Positions 10,501 to 19,500 of a stretch of 21,410 nt of DNA are shown here, piece after piece. Where the stretch lies: NCBI GenBank assembly GCA_000277445.1, contig AJWJ01000414.1, positions 1 to 21,410 on the forward strand. Direction: 5' to 3'. The DNA is from Polysphondylium violaceum (lineage: Eukaryota; Evosea; Eumycetozoa; Dictyosteliales; Dictyosteliaceae). A program made the translations under genes and the position numbers. A model generated the notes under the pieces. It was given only the letters and a program-made list of their open reading frames with translations, did no database searches and was not told the origin of the DNA. Each line of letters opens with the position of its first letter. Position 1 is the stretch's first letter.

Positions 10501-10684
10501 ACTTTATATCGCTTTCATTGTAAATGTTCATCTTTTTGAAAGGATTTGAAGAGATGACTACATCACCAATGTATGTATAGATACTATCAGATTTGTGTCT
10601 CTTTACCAAATTTTCAATAAAGGCATTTTCAGTGATTTGATTCAAAAGAACAAAATCTGAAACACCTTCTTCCTTTTTTATCAT
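7527..10684 (-). CDS. Class I myosin heavy chain, short tail, 1001 aa, three exons
   Basis: Exons are 10684-10461, 10383-10070 and 9994-7527, with introns of 77 and 75 bases. The joins restore [15 protein letters not shown] and GGKITNYLLEKSR. The motor has P-loop GESGAGKT (99-106), switch 1 [15 protein letters not shown] (146-160) and switch 2 DIYGFEVF (383-390). The TEDS-rule residue, 16 before DALAK, is Ser332 (KRCSVIS), so activation by a PAK-type heavy-chain kinase is expected. Two IQ motifs (about 696-716 and 718-735) should bind light chains. The tail (about 740-1001) is a basic TH1 domain that binds acidic phospholipids. There is no TH2 or SH3, and the C-terminus is LYQG. Length and architecture match the short-tailed amoeboid MyoA/MyoE type; I cannot choose between them. 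Its role is actin-based tension at the cell cortex, pseudopods and endocytic cups. Codons are A+T-rich in exons 1-2 but strikingly G+C-rich from about 9500 to 7700. Confidence 0.96.
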
Positions 10685-11454
10685 TTTTGTTTATTTTTAC
10701 TCTTAAAACCACAACAACTTAAATAATAATGTGTATTTTTATTTTGTACAAGGTAATATATTATACGAGAGGGATATACAAATAAATAATAAATAGAGAT
10801 ATAATACACAGCAGACCAAATAAATAAATAAATAAATACACACAATAATATTATTATTAATATATTGTTGTCACAACTATGAATGATTGAGATTGATATT
10901 GACCGTTAGGGTAAAAAAAAAAAAAAAATTCGAAAATTTCAACCCATTCTGATGTTTTATCATAAAACTTTTTTTAAAATTTTTTTATCCTCCTTCCAAA
11001 TATATATATATCATGATTGCGATTGGTTCCAGTGTTCTCACACATACCATACACATACCATTCACATACTCACCAACACCATTTTTTTATTATGTATCTC
11101 TACTGATTTTACTCAATTAAATACACAAGTGTCAATATTTTATTGTTTTCACAATTTGAGAGAAATCACTCTTTATTTGGATATCCAATAGTGAAATATT
11201 AAATATCTATCTTTACTTGCGTTTTGAGATAAACTTTGAAATACATGCTTATCATTGAAATAAGTTTTATTATTGACACTGGGTTCAATATATACCGAAA
11301 CTAAAATCAATAAACAACGTAAAGGTATCAAACAATTTCAGAGTAAGCATTCTTATTTTTTTTTTTTTTTTAGTTTTTTTTTTTTTAAATTTGAGAACCC
11401 AAATAAATTAAATTGAAGGCCTTTTTTTTTTAAATTAAATTAGATTAAAAGAAG
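10685..11454. promoter_or_regulatory. Divergent promoter region, myosin / DUF885 protein
   Basis: The 770 bases separate two divergent start codons and must carry both promoters. They contain a tetranucleotide repeat at 10818-10838, a T/A tract near 10848-10866, an A16-type run at 10914-10928, imperfect repeats of CACATACCAT near 11040-11066, and heavy T runs at 11358-11390 just before the DUF885 start. Homopolymer T runs close to the start are typical of dictyostelid promoters. No credible protein frame was found. Confidence 0.5.
10818..10838. repeat. Simple repeat (AAAT)n
   Basis: Five uninterrupted AAAT units in the divergent promoter region. A microsatellite, likely variable between strains. 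Confidence 0.85.
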
Positions 11455-13428
11455 ATGGTGGTGAAAAAAATTATAGATTCAATACTTATAAGATTTGGTA
11501 TAGTTAGTAGTTTAAAGTTTTTAATACTACCGTTGGTGTTTGTGTTGTACAACTATGTGTTGGTGCCATTGGTTTTGGCATTGATAGATATCCCCAGAAA
11601 CTATGTGGATGCCTCAAATATGTTTGTATTTTATATTCTATTTGTCAATGTCTATGGCACACCATGGACCATCGCTATATTTTCGGGTAGAATGCTGACT
11701 TCCATCGTTGAGAATCAGTATTTCTTGTTGACACAGTTGAGAGTGTTTGACAAGTACGGCATCACATGTGCCAACTCAGAGGTCAACGACCTCAGTCCCA
11801 AGCAGATTCAAAAGAACCACATTGTCGCACGAAAACAACTCAATACGCTGGTTTCAATGGAAAAAGAGTATGGAAACAGAGTGGCCTACTTGACAATGAA
11901 GGACTTTTTGGTGAAGCTGGACCAAGCCTATTTTCTCAAACTCTATCCTGATCCCTTGTACTTGATCTATCCCACTGTGTACTCGGTCAACCATTTCATG
12001 GGGGCCCAGTTGGCCTTGATTGACGCACTGAATAAACAGCAGATCAACAGTGTCACTGATGCCAACAACTTTATCACGCGTGTCACCAAGGCCGACCAAT
12101 ACATCAATGGCCTCATCTTGGACCTCGAGAGCAGACTAGCCGACAAGCTCATTCCACCCGTGTTTGTCATTGACTTGTCGATTGGTCAGATCAGGGAAAA
12201 GGTACTAAACAAGTTTGAAAACTCTGATGACTACTTTTTAATCAAAAAGCTCAACGACGACCTCAAGGTGCTTGAAGAAAGCAACAAGATGTCGTTGGCT
12301 GTGGCCAAGGGTCTTACTGCCAAGTTGAACAAAGCCATCGATGAGCATTTGTTACCTTCATACAGCAGACTGGAGCAATATCTCTTGGCACTCAAGACCC
12401 AGACACCCGAGGGCGATGGTCTGTGGCGGGTGCCCAACGGAGAGGTCATCTATAACTATTTGATCAGCTATCACACAAACACCCAAATGACTGCCGAGGA
12501 AATCCACGAGATTGGCAAAGAAGAGGTGAGAAAGGTCAAGCAAGAGATACTAGATCTCTTTAGAGACGAGTTTCCCGAGATAGAGACCGACTTTGGCCCC
12601 ACTATTAAAAAGCTGTCCAACGACCCCAGATACCAATTCCAAGAGGGTGATCAAGGCCGTCAAGAGATTATCGACTATTACAAGCAAATCATAGAGGACG
12701 TGCAAGTGGGCATTGAAGAGTACTTTGAAAAGACACCCACCGCCAGATGCACCGTCGAGCGAGTCCCTTTTTACAAGGAGGCAGAGTCGGCCCCTGCTTT
12801 CTACACACCTGCCCCTCTCGATCGAACCAAGGACGCCATATTCTATGTGAATCTCAGAGACACTACTGCCCACACCAAGGCTGGCGCTAAGGACCTCTGC
12901 TATCATGAGGCGATCCCTGGCCACCACTTTCAAATCAGTCTCAGTCAAGAGATGAAGTCGATCGATATCTTTAGACGAATGATGATCTTTACCGCCTATG
13001 CCGAGGGATGGGCACTCTACACTGAGCGTCTGGCTGACGAGTGTGGCTGGTACAAAGACAAATACGAGCGACTGGGGTTCCTCACCGCAGAGATGTGGAG
13101 AAGTCTTCGTCTCGTCATTGACACTGGCATACATTCCGCCAAATACAAGTGGAGTCGTCAACAAGCCATTGACTATCTATCAGACAATTCCGCACTAAAT
13201 GAAAAGGATGTTGTCTCTGAAGTTGAACGATACATTGTCATGCCAGGCCAAGCCTGTGCCTACAAGATTGGCCAATTGAAAATCGTTGAACTTAGAGAAA
13301 AGGCCAAATCAATCCTCGGTGAAAAGTTTAAACTCAAAGAATTTCACTCTGCTGTTTTACACTCTGGTGCTCTCCCTCTATCAATTCTTGAATTGGTTAT
13401 CAACTCTTGGATTGATTCAAAGAAATAA
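11455..13428 (+). CDS. DUF885 family protein, putative zinc peptidase with N-terminal membrane segment, 657 aa
   Basis: This is a single intact exon. Residues about 15-85 contain two hydrophobic stretches, consistent with a membrane anchor. The rest is soluble and charged. HEAIPGHH at residues 484-491 is an HExxxGH-type metal-binding motif, and YAEGWALYTER (E517) is the second conserved motif of DUF885 (PF05960). A long helical region (about 230-430) precedes them. In this family the His and Glu residues are thought to bind zinc for peptidase or carboxypeptidase-like activity, though few members have been tested. The start at 11455 is the first Met after the T runs and gives the hydrophobic N-terminus. 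Codons are A+T-ending at both ends but mostly C/G-ending from about 11700 to 13200. The gene is divergent from the myosin gene and convergent with the small gene at 13570-13912. AATAAA at 13468-13473 may be its poly(A) signal. Confidence 0.92.
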   Translation: MVVKKIIDSILIRFGIVSSLKFLILPLVFVLYNYVLVPLVLALIDIPRNYVDASNMFVFYILFVNVYGTPWTIAIFSGRMLTSIVENQYFLLTQLRVFDKYGITCANSEVNDLSPKQIQKNHIVARKQLNTLVSMEKEYGNRVAYLTMKDFLVKLDQAYFLKLYPDPLYLIYPTVYSVNHFMGAQLALIDALNKQQINSVTDANNFITRVTKADQYINGLILDLESRLADKLIPPVFVIDLSIGQIREKVLNKFENSDDYFLIKKLNDDLKVLEESNKMSLAVAKGLTAKLNKAIDEHLLPSYSRLEQYLLALKTQTPEGDGLWRVPNGEVIYNYLISYHTNTQMTAEEIHEIGKEEVRKVKQEILDLFRDEFPEIETDFGPTIKKLSNDPRYQFQEGDQGRQEIIDYYKQIIEDVQVGIEEYFEKTPTARCTVERVPFYKEAESAPAFYTPAPLDRTKDAIFYVNLRDTTAHTKAGAKDLCYHEAIPGHHFQISLSQEMKSIDIFRRMMIFTAYAEGWALYTERLADECGWYKDKYERLGFLTAEMWRSLRLVIDTGIHSAKYKWSRQQAIDYLSDNSALNEKDVVSEVERYIVMPGQACAYKIGQLKIVELREKAKSILGEKFKLKEFHSAVLHSGALPLSILELVINSWIDSKK

Positions 13429-13569
13429 TGCACATTATGTCTTATCATTCAAATAATTATAAAAAAGAATAAATGATGATGATGATGCGATCCCTATAAT
13501 CCATCCTCTATATTATTATTATTATTATTATGTTTTTGCTATATTTATTTCGGTCATTATATATTTAAA

Positions 13570-13912
13570 TTAATTAGTAGTAGTAGTAGTTTCTTCTGGT
13601 TTGGATCTATGTAAAAAAGAGTATTTGTTAGTCGGTGGATGTTATTGTATGTTACGTAGTAATGTCTACAAACTCTATTAAAATTTGTTTAATGTATTTA
13701 GAAATTGGTCTGTGTGGTCTTAAAGCTTTTCTTCTTTCCTCTGCAACTCTTTCTTGTTCTCTAAGCTTTCTGATATTTCTGTTTTGTGTGTATGATTGAA
13801 CGATGTTTATTAATAACCTATCCTAGTATCTTTTATATGTGTAATATTCTCATCATTACCTAATGGCAGCAGAATTCCATTTTCTCAATGTTAATGAAGT
13901 TGCTGAAAACAT
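13570..13912 (-). CDS. Small basic, probably mitochondrial protein, 70 aa, three exons
   Basis: Exon 1 (13912-13860) encodes MFSATSLTLRKWNSAAI and part of an Arg codon. This looks like a mitochondrial presequence: Arg/Lys, Ser and hydrophobic residues, no acids. Intron 1 is 81 bases, GTAATG..CAG. Exon 2 (13778-13656) gives a basic, helical, possibly coiled-coil segment with KLREQERVAEERRKALRP followed by HRPISKYIKQILIEF. Intron 2 (13655-13607) is 49 bases, GTAACA..TAG. Exon 3 (13606-13570) adds SKPEETTTTTN and the stop. If intron 2 is retained, the frame ends after VDITT; a second donor (GTAGAC, ten bases upstream) would give a different short tail. I do not recognise the family. A mitoribosomal protein or small respiratory-complex or assembly factor is possible. 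Exon 1 plus the exon 2 frame is the best-supported part. Confidence 0.58.
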
Positions 13913-14094
13913 CTTTTCTATTTATGTCGTCTATCTATATACAATAACACAGTCAAATCTCAAGTGTGTACACACAATTTCATGAAAATGATCAAAAACG
14001 AAATTTTTTTTTTTTGCATTTTTTTATTTTTTTATTTATTTTTTGCATTATTTGTTGAATGAAGGAGCAGTGAGAAAACTTAGTCTATTGAAAC

Positions 14095-14210
14095 GGTTTC
14101 TAAACAAGTTATTGATTTGATATGATCACATCATTCGTTCATTGGTGGGGGATAAATGGAAATTAATTATAATAAATTGAATGCAAATATCGTTCGTTTG
14201 TTTAGAAACC
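14095..14210. repeat. Perfect 13-bp inverted repeat with 90-base spacer
   Basis: GGTTTCTAAACAA at 14095-14107 and TTGTTTAGAAACC at 14198-14210 are exact inverse complements. The right arm overlaps codons of the short frame starting at 14156. It could be a long hairpin in RNA, a small inverted duplication, or the terminal repeats of a tiny element. I see no target-site duplication. Confidence 0.55.
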
Positions 14211-14392
14211 ATCCCAAGAGCTCTTGTTTAATCACTGCAAGTTTCCACCATATGAAACAATTTTCTTATCAAAGTAGTACAGTTACAGATAATGATAATA
14301 ACAATAATAATAGAATCTGTATATTTTTTAAAATTCTTATTCACCGATATTTGAGTTCTTTCTTTATTTCTACAAGAAATCAAATAAAATGA
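14156..14392 (+). CDS. Questionable short frame with a presequence-like N-terminus, 78 aa
   Basis: The frame starts MEINYNKLNANIVRLFRNHP, continues through FHHMKQFSYQSST, then reaches an Asn run. Basic residues with Arg, Phe and Ser followed by QFSYQSS resemble dictyostelid mitochondrial targeting sequences. After the Asn run the frame becomes hydrophobic (RICIFFKILIHRYLSSFF), and a GTATAT donor there suggests an intron, but no convincing next exon was found. It may be a chance frame, a degraded gene or an upstream exon. I would not annotate it as certain. Confidence 0.22.
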   Translation: MEINYNKLNANIVRLFRNHPKSSCLITASFHHMKQFSYQSSTVTDNDNNNNNRICIFFKILIHRYLSSFFISTRNQIK

Positions 14393-14600
14393 GCTGAATT
14401 GAATGAAATATTACATTAGTGGTGTTGATCATCATATTTTTTTTTTAATTAAAATTTTTTTTTTCTCATTTTTCAATCAATTTTTGAGGGGGTGAAGATC
14501 AATTTTTTTTTTTTTTTCATTTATTGTTTTATTTTTTTTTATATTTATTATTACATTTTTTATATTTTGAATCATATATTATACATACAAATAGATAAAG

Positions 14601-16420
14601 ATGGCTGACGTTGAAATGGTTGATAAATCAAATACAGAGCAAGCTACTCCAAAGGATACACCAAAGGAGGCTTCTTCATTAACTCTTGCTGGTATGATGA
14701 TGATGATGACGATGATGATGACAATGATAATAATGTTAAACACATGGGTTTATTATGGACATATATTAACATAGATATAATCATAATAATAGATTTGAAA
14801 AGAAATGTTCAATTAATTGAAAAAGGTGCAGATACCAAAGAAATAAGATTTATTACAAGTGTACTCAGACAAACATCAGCTATACGTAAAAAGATTACTG
14901 AAAGTGTACTTTATCAAATTGTTTCAACAACCTTTTCTGTAAATGACCCAAAAAGAGCTTTCTTATTAACATATTTAAAAGTAAGTGTGTTGTGTATAGT
15001 ATTTAAATATATAATATATTAATTATAAATAATATGAATGAATCGCCACACTTAGCCATCAAGTGAAGAAATGGAAATTGATAATACTACCACCACTACA
15101 TCAACCAAAGATGCTCATTTAGATCCAGAAGTTGAAAGTTATCTTCATCTTTTAGTTTTAATATTTTTAATTGATCAAAAGAGATATGACCAAGCCACCA
15201 CATGTGCCACCTCTCTTGTTGAAACCATCCAATCTAAAAACAGAATTACTTTGTATCCATTATCATCAAAGATCTTCTTTTATTACAGTTTAGCATTTGA
15301 AATGGCAAAGAAATTAGAACAAGTTAGACCGTATGTGTTGTTGTTGTTGTTGTTGTTGTTTATTTAATCATTCATTATCATCATATTAATACCAAACAAA
15401 ATCAACCATTTATAGAGCATTATTAAAGGCCCTTCGTACAGCTACACTTAGACACAATGATGAAGGACAAGCTACACTCACTAATCTTATTTTAAGAAAT
15501 TATTTGGAATATAATCTTGTTGAACAAGCAGATCAATGGGTAAACAACACTGAATTCCCAGAGAATGCTTCTAGTAATCAATATGCTAGATATTTGTACT
15601 ATCAAGGCCGTATTAAAGCCATTCAACTCGACTATGCTGAATCTTATAAATATCTAACTCAAGCCATCAGAAAAGCACCTCAAAACACTGCAGCAGGATT
15701 CAGAAGAACCGTCTATAAATTACTTTGCATTGTTCAATTGTTGACTGGTGAGATTCCAGAGAGAAACATCTTTAGCCAAAAATCATTAAAGGTTGCCTTG
15801 AAGCCTTACTTTACCCTCACTCAATCTGTCAGAGTTGGTGATTTAGTTTCCTTCCACTCTGTCGTTGAACAATACTCTTCATTGTTTAAAGAAGATAAAA
15901 CATTTACTTTAATTCAAAGGTAATAGGATTTAATCATATTATCTATCTATCTACCTATCGTATATACTAACTAATTTACCTCTACTACCACAATATTAGA
16001 TTACATACAAATGTAATTAAAGCTGGTTTAAAGAAAATCAATACAGCCTATTCAAGAATTTCATTTGATGACATTTGCAAGAAATTAAAGTTTGATGGCA
16101 CTGCTCAAGATATTATGTTTATCGTATCCAAGACAATCAAAGATGGTGTCATTGATGCTACCATTGATTATGAAGGTGGTTATTTACAAAGCAAAGATAC
16201 CGTAGATGCCTACTCTACCCAAGAACCATTGGTTGCCTTTTCAGATAGAATTGACATTTGTCTCAAGATTCACAATGACTCTCTCAAAGCCATGAGATTC
16301 CATCCAGATCTCAATAAAGCTGAAACTGAAAAAATTGCTGAAGTTGCCAAAACTATTAAACAAGAAATGGAAAGACAAGCTGAAGAAAGTTCTGATAATG
16401 AAGGTGATTATGATTTTTAA
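14601..16420 (+). CDS. psmD3: 26S proteasome non-ATPase regulatory subunit 3 (Rpn3), 492 aa, five exons
   Basis: Exons are 14601-14691, 14793-14980, 15056-15330, 15416-15919 and 16000-16420; all four introns are GT..AG and the phases join in frame. Exon 1 is an acidic/polar N-terminus (MADVEMVDKSNTEQATPKD). The body is helical repeat sequence, including FITSVLRQTSAIRKKI and YEMAK-type helices. A PCI domain lies at about 285-410, with TGEIPERNIF at 295-304. The tail is charged and acidic, ending SSDNEGDYDF. Rpn3 is a scaffold subunit of the proteasome lid; its PCI domain packs with the other lid PCI subunits. The length is slightly below the human (534) and yeast (523) proteins. Introns 1 and 3 begin with trinucleotide runs (GATGAT and TTG). 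The gene is convergent with the one at 16641-17655. Confidence 0.95.
14692..14739 (+). repeat. GAT/GAC trinucleotide run at the 5' end of Rpn3 intron 1
   Basis: Just after the GTATGA donor, ATG/GAT triplets with single-base interruptions run to about 14739. Without splicing the frame would read a Met/Thr-rich string. The repeat is intronic. Confidence 0.7.
15337..15360 (+). repeat. (GTT)n run in Rpn3 intron 3
   Basis: About eight TTG/GTT units follow the GTATGT donor at 15331. A microsatellite inside the intron; it would encode poly-Leu if the intron were retained. Confidence 0.8.
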
Positions 16421-16640
16421 ATGAATGATGGTGATGTGAAAGCACAAACAAACTTCTCTTTTTGTTTTGCCCCCTCTCGTTCTCCTTTTCTCCCTCTGTA
16501 AACCAAATTAAATTATCCAACAACAACACAACAAATAACATTAACACTACAACAACTACATTAACAACATATACTTTGCTGAAATAATAATAAATACATA
16601 TAAAATTATAATAATAATTTATTTACAATGGTTGTGTGTT

Positions 16641-17655
16641 TTATTTTAAAATATTGTTTATGGTGTTTTCATTCATCCATTCTTTGGATTTAATTGTGTT
16701 TTGGTAGTATTGATAATTGTCAAATTCAAATTGATAGTTGGCACTATTTAATGATATTTTCAAATTAATTTGAATAGATTTCTTTTGGAATGATATAAAT
16801 AATTGTTGATTATAATATTCTACTGAATTAAATAGTACTAATTCATCTTTATCACTATTATTAATCTTTAATAATGATAATAGGATTTCATTTCTTTTTA
16901 ATAATGATTCTTGAGAATAGTTGGTAAATTGTTGTTTGTTTTTCTTTTTGTTATTTGTTGATTTTAATATAGTTTTATCTAGAATTAATTCAATGATTGT
17001 ATTTTTTATAAAATATTCAATACTTGTATTATCATTATTATCATTATTATTTACATTATTACATGATAATTGGTCATTTATTTCTTTTAAAATAAACTTA
17101 TACCATTTTAAGAGTATAGCATCATTGTCATTTGTACTATTTATATCTTTTGATTTTTTGTGCAAGATATCTTTGCTTTTACTATTATATTTATCAACCA
17201 ACGATATATATTGGGAAGAAAGTTTATATAGTTCTTTTTTCATCAACGGTTTATCAATTTGTTCTTGATTATTATCATTATTCTCATTAGTATCATTTAC
17301 TGACATATTATTTACATCTATATCTTTTGGTATCCAAATCAAATTTGAGAAGGTATCTTGATCATATTGATCATATAGGTTTTCTAATTTTGTTTCAAGT
17401 AATTGTAAGTGAGACAACGATTGTTTGTTTAATTCTTTTTGCTATATAAAATTAGTATTTACTTGTTTTAAGGAATAATCATTTAGTTATGATATATACC
17501 TTTTCTATTTTAGTTGATGTTGGTTGATAATTATTGATTGACTCTAATTTGTTTTGGATACTTGAGAAAACATCACATGTGTCAGTGCCTCTAGACTGCT
17601 TTAGTTGATATAAAAGTGCAAGTATATCATCTATAGTTGACAATTCATTACTCAT
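16641..17655 (-). CDS. Uncharacterised coiled-coil protein, 318 aa, two exons
   Basis: Exon 1 (17655-17500) encodes 52 residues from MSNELSTIDDILALLYQLKQ to TSTKIEK. The intron (17499-17442, 58 bases) is GTATAT..ATATAG. Exon 2 (17441-16641) starts QKELNKQSLSHLQLLETKLE. The N-terminal 110 residues are mostly helical with heptad-like spacing. An Asn/Asp-rich linker (about 112-128) follows, then a Lys-rich helix, a second N/D tract (about 182-190) and a more ordered C-terminal part containing alternating hydrophobic strands (LFISFQKKSIQINLKISLN) and a final helix WMNENTINNILK. Coiled coil followed by a small alpha/beta domain is a layout seen in kinetochore, Mediator and tethering subunits, but I cannot assign one. 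The gene shares a 153-base divergent promoter with the Era-like gene. Confidence 0.78.
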
Positions 17656-17808
17656 TGTTGCCAGAGATCAATAAAACTGATCATTTAATTAAAATTTCTA
17701 AAATTGCAAGATTTGTGTGTTTTGCTTGATTTTTTCGTTTTTTTTTTTTTTTTTTATTTTTATTTTGTCGTTTTTTCATTATTATTAATTTATATAGAGA
17801 GAGATAAA
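17656..17808. promoter_or_regulatory. Compact divergent promoter, 318-aa protein / Era-like GTPase
   Basis: Only 153 bases separate the two start codons. The Era side has a T18-type run near 17738-17756 and further T runs before TATATAGAGAGAG and the ATG at 17809. The other side has ATTTAATT and TGATCA motifs. A shared or bidirectional promoter is implied by spacing. Confidence 0.5.
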
Positions 17809-19102
17809 ATGATCAATAGATTGGGATTGTGTGTAAATAGTAAATCAATAACACCTTTATTGAAATATATTAGTGGAGGATGTAACAGTTACTACAACAG
17901 CAGCAATAGTAGAAGCATGACGATTATGAAGAAATATGGTATTCACAGTAACCCTATCGAGCAGCAGATTCAAAATATAGAGAAACAAAGCGAGAGAATA
18001 AAAAAAGAAAGAGAACAACCACTTAAATACAAAAGAGTGGTGCAAAGCTTTGACATTACCCCGCCAGATTACTCGTCTGTCGATTTCTCGTTGATGCCCC
18101 CACCCAAGATCACCGATTCAAAGCTGTTGAACGTCGCCGTCATTGGCGCACCCAACGCTGGTAAATCAACATTGGTCAACACGATTGTCGGCGAAAAGGT
18201 GTGTGCCGTGTCGCACATTGAGCACACCACCCGTGACACAATTCTCGGCGTTTTCACACGCGATGACACACAAATCATCTTTAACGACACACCGGGGATC
18301 ATTAAAAACTTTTCAAAGAAATCAAAGGTGAGGGAATTTGTAAATATGGCTTGGAGAATCGTGACAGAGGCAGACGTGGTGTTGTTGGTCGTCGATGCAA
18401 CCAATAACAATGCACCCGATACACAGTACATTGTAAATCAACTGGAGCAGCAAATGTTGGAGATGCTCAAAGAAATGAAGCTCGATACCGTCAACTCTCA
18501 AGGAAATAAAGAGTTTATTCTCGTGCTCAATAAAGTAGATGTCGTTAAACAGAAATCAGCGCTTCTCGATTTGATTTCAAAACTAAACGAAGGCAATATA
18601 TTTTCCGACACATTTATCATTTCGGCCACCAATAACGTTAGAATTGAAAATTTAGTAAACTATCTCATGACCAAAGCCAAACCTGGAGAATGGCAATTTG
18701 AACCAGATCTTGTAAGTCTTCTACACTATATGCATGCATATCATCCATATAAACACCACTAATACATATATAATAATATAGAAAACTGATCAAACAGATA
18801 TTTTTAGAGCATCAGAAGTTATTAAAGAGAAATTATATGGTAAATTGAGATTAGAGTTACCTTATCATGTAGTGCAAAATACAATTGGATGGACTCCATT
18901 TAAAGACGGATCACTCAGAATTGATCATGAATTTATTGTACCCAAAGATAGTCACAAAAGTATTATATTGGGTCATCAAGGAAAAGTTATTAAATCAATC
19001 TATTTAGAATCAAAAAAAGAGTTGGAAAAGATATTCAATACAAAGGTACATTTGTTTCTAACTGTTAAATGTAAGAAAATACCTGAAAATTCTGTTTATT
19101 AA
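17809..19102 (+). CDS. eral1: Mitochondrial Era-like GTPase with KH domain, 407 aa, two exons
   Basis: Exon 1 (17809-18711) encodes 301 residues. A 70-base intron (18712-18781) follows, then exon 2 (18782-19102) adds 106. An upstream in-frame Met at 17704 was rejected because the intervening sequence is a T-run poly-Phe leader. Residues 1 to about 107 form an extension rich in Ser, Asn, Lys and Arg, as expected for mitochondrial import. The GTPase has G1 GAPNAGKST (113-121), a TTRDT switch I region, G3 DTPG (160-163), G4 NKVD (241-244) and G5 SAT (272-274). Exon 2 has the Era-type sequence LRLELPYHVVQ and a KH domain with GHQG (365-368). Era proteins bind the 3' end of small-subunit rRNA and help assemble the small ribosomal subunit; here the mitochondrial one. 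Codons are G+C-rich around 18030-18300. Confidence 0.95.
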
Positions 19103-19255
19103 ATAATAAATACATAATATTATATTTTAATCACAAACAAATTATTTCTTTATTTTTTAAAAGTGTTTTATTTTCTAAATTTTTCCACATCGATTTCCAT
19201 CTACAGATGATAGATGATTATATTTTTATCTAAATCAGTTAATTTCTAATGACGT

Positions 19256-19327
19256 TTAGTCGTAATATATCTTTTGGATCAAATATGCATTTCTAAATAT
19301 AGAAAAAAATAATTGATCATTACTCAT
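19256..19327 (-). pseudogene. Possible remnant of a FNIP-repeat/F-box-like protein N-terminus
   Basis: A 23-codon frame reads MSNDQLFFSIFRNAYLIQKI and stops after YYD. Dictyostelid FNIP-repeat and related proteins commonly begin with a short segment of the type 'LFFSIWRNKYL..KI'. The match is short and from memory. No FNIP repeats follow on the minus strand before the Era-like gene's end at 19102. It could be a truncated copy, an unspliced first exon or chance. Confidence 0.2.
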
Positions 19328-19462
19328 TGGTATCTTTTAAGTCTAAGAATTTTATCTTTATCCTTAATTTTTTCGAAAAAAAAAAAAAGTTTTTCGTTCG
19401 TTTTTTCAAAAAAAAAAAAGAAAACAGAAGGGAGATCATATTTATCAGAAAGTTTACTTGAC

Positions 19463-19482
19463 ATAGTATTGGCTAATACTAT
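19463..19482. promoter_or_regulatory. Perfect 8-bp hairpin with GGCT loop upstream of the NOL8-like start
   Basis: ATAGTATT (19463-19470) and AATACTAT (19475-19482) are exact inverse complements around GGCT. It lies 18 bases before the ATG at 19501, so it would fall in the 5' leader or core promoter. Its role is unknown. Confidence 0.4.
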
Positions 19483-19500
19483 AGATAAAATAGATATAAA

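Larger units (their letters stand above)
13913..14600. other. Intergenic region, 688 bases, upstream of the Rpn3 gene
   Basis: It is dominated by T runs (14004-14045, 14440-14470, 14502-14545) and holds the promoters of the divergent 70-residue gene and of the Rpn3 gene. It also contains a perfect 13-base inverted repeat (14095-14107/14198-14210) and a questionable 78-codon frame at 14156-14392. Confidence 0.5.
19103..19500. other. Intergenic region, 398 bases, between Era-like and NOL8-like genes
   Basis: Poly(A)-signal-like AATAAA motifs follow the Era-like stop. The region then holds a minus-strand short frame with a possible FNIP-protein-like start (19327-19256), A and T runs near 19374-19425, and a perfect hairpin at 19463-19482 just before the NOL8-like start. 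A minus-strand frame beginning at 19464 (MSSKLSDKYDLPS..., then Phe runs) is 46 codons long and is probably chance sequence through homopolymers. Confidence 0.45.

Noticed and set aside
10952-11191. 79-codon plus-strand frame in the divergent promoter
   Set aside because: Phe/Ile/Thr/His-rich translation of CACATAC repeats and T runs; overlaps promoter sequence and has no splice logic.
12550-13164. 204-codon minus-strand frame opposite the DUF885 gene
   Set aside because: Shadow of the G+C-rich codon island; the plus-strand frame has clear family motifs.
17704-17808. In-frame N-terminal extension of the Era-like GTPase
   Set aside because: It translates a T-run leader into Phe-rich sequence. 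The ATG at 17809, directly after the T-rich promoter, gives a proper targeting sequence.
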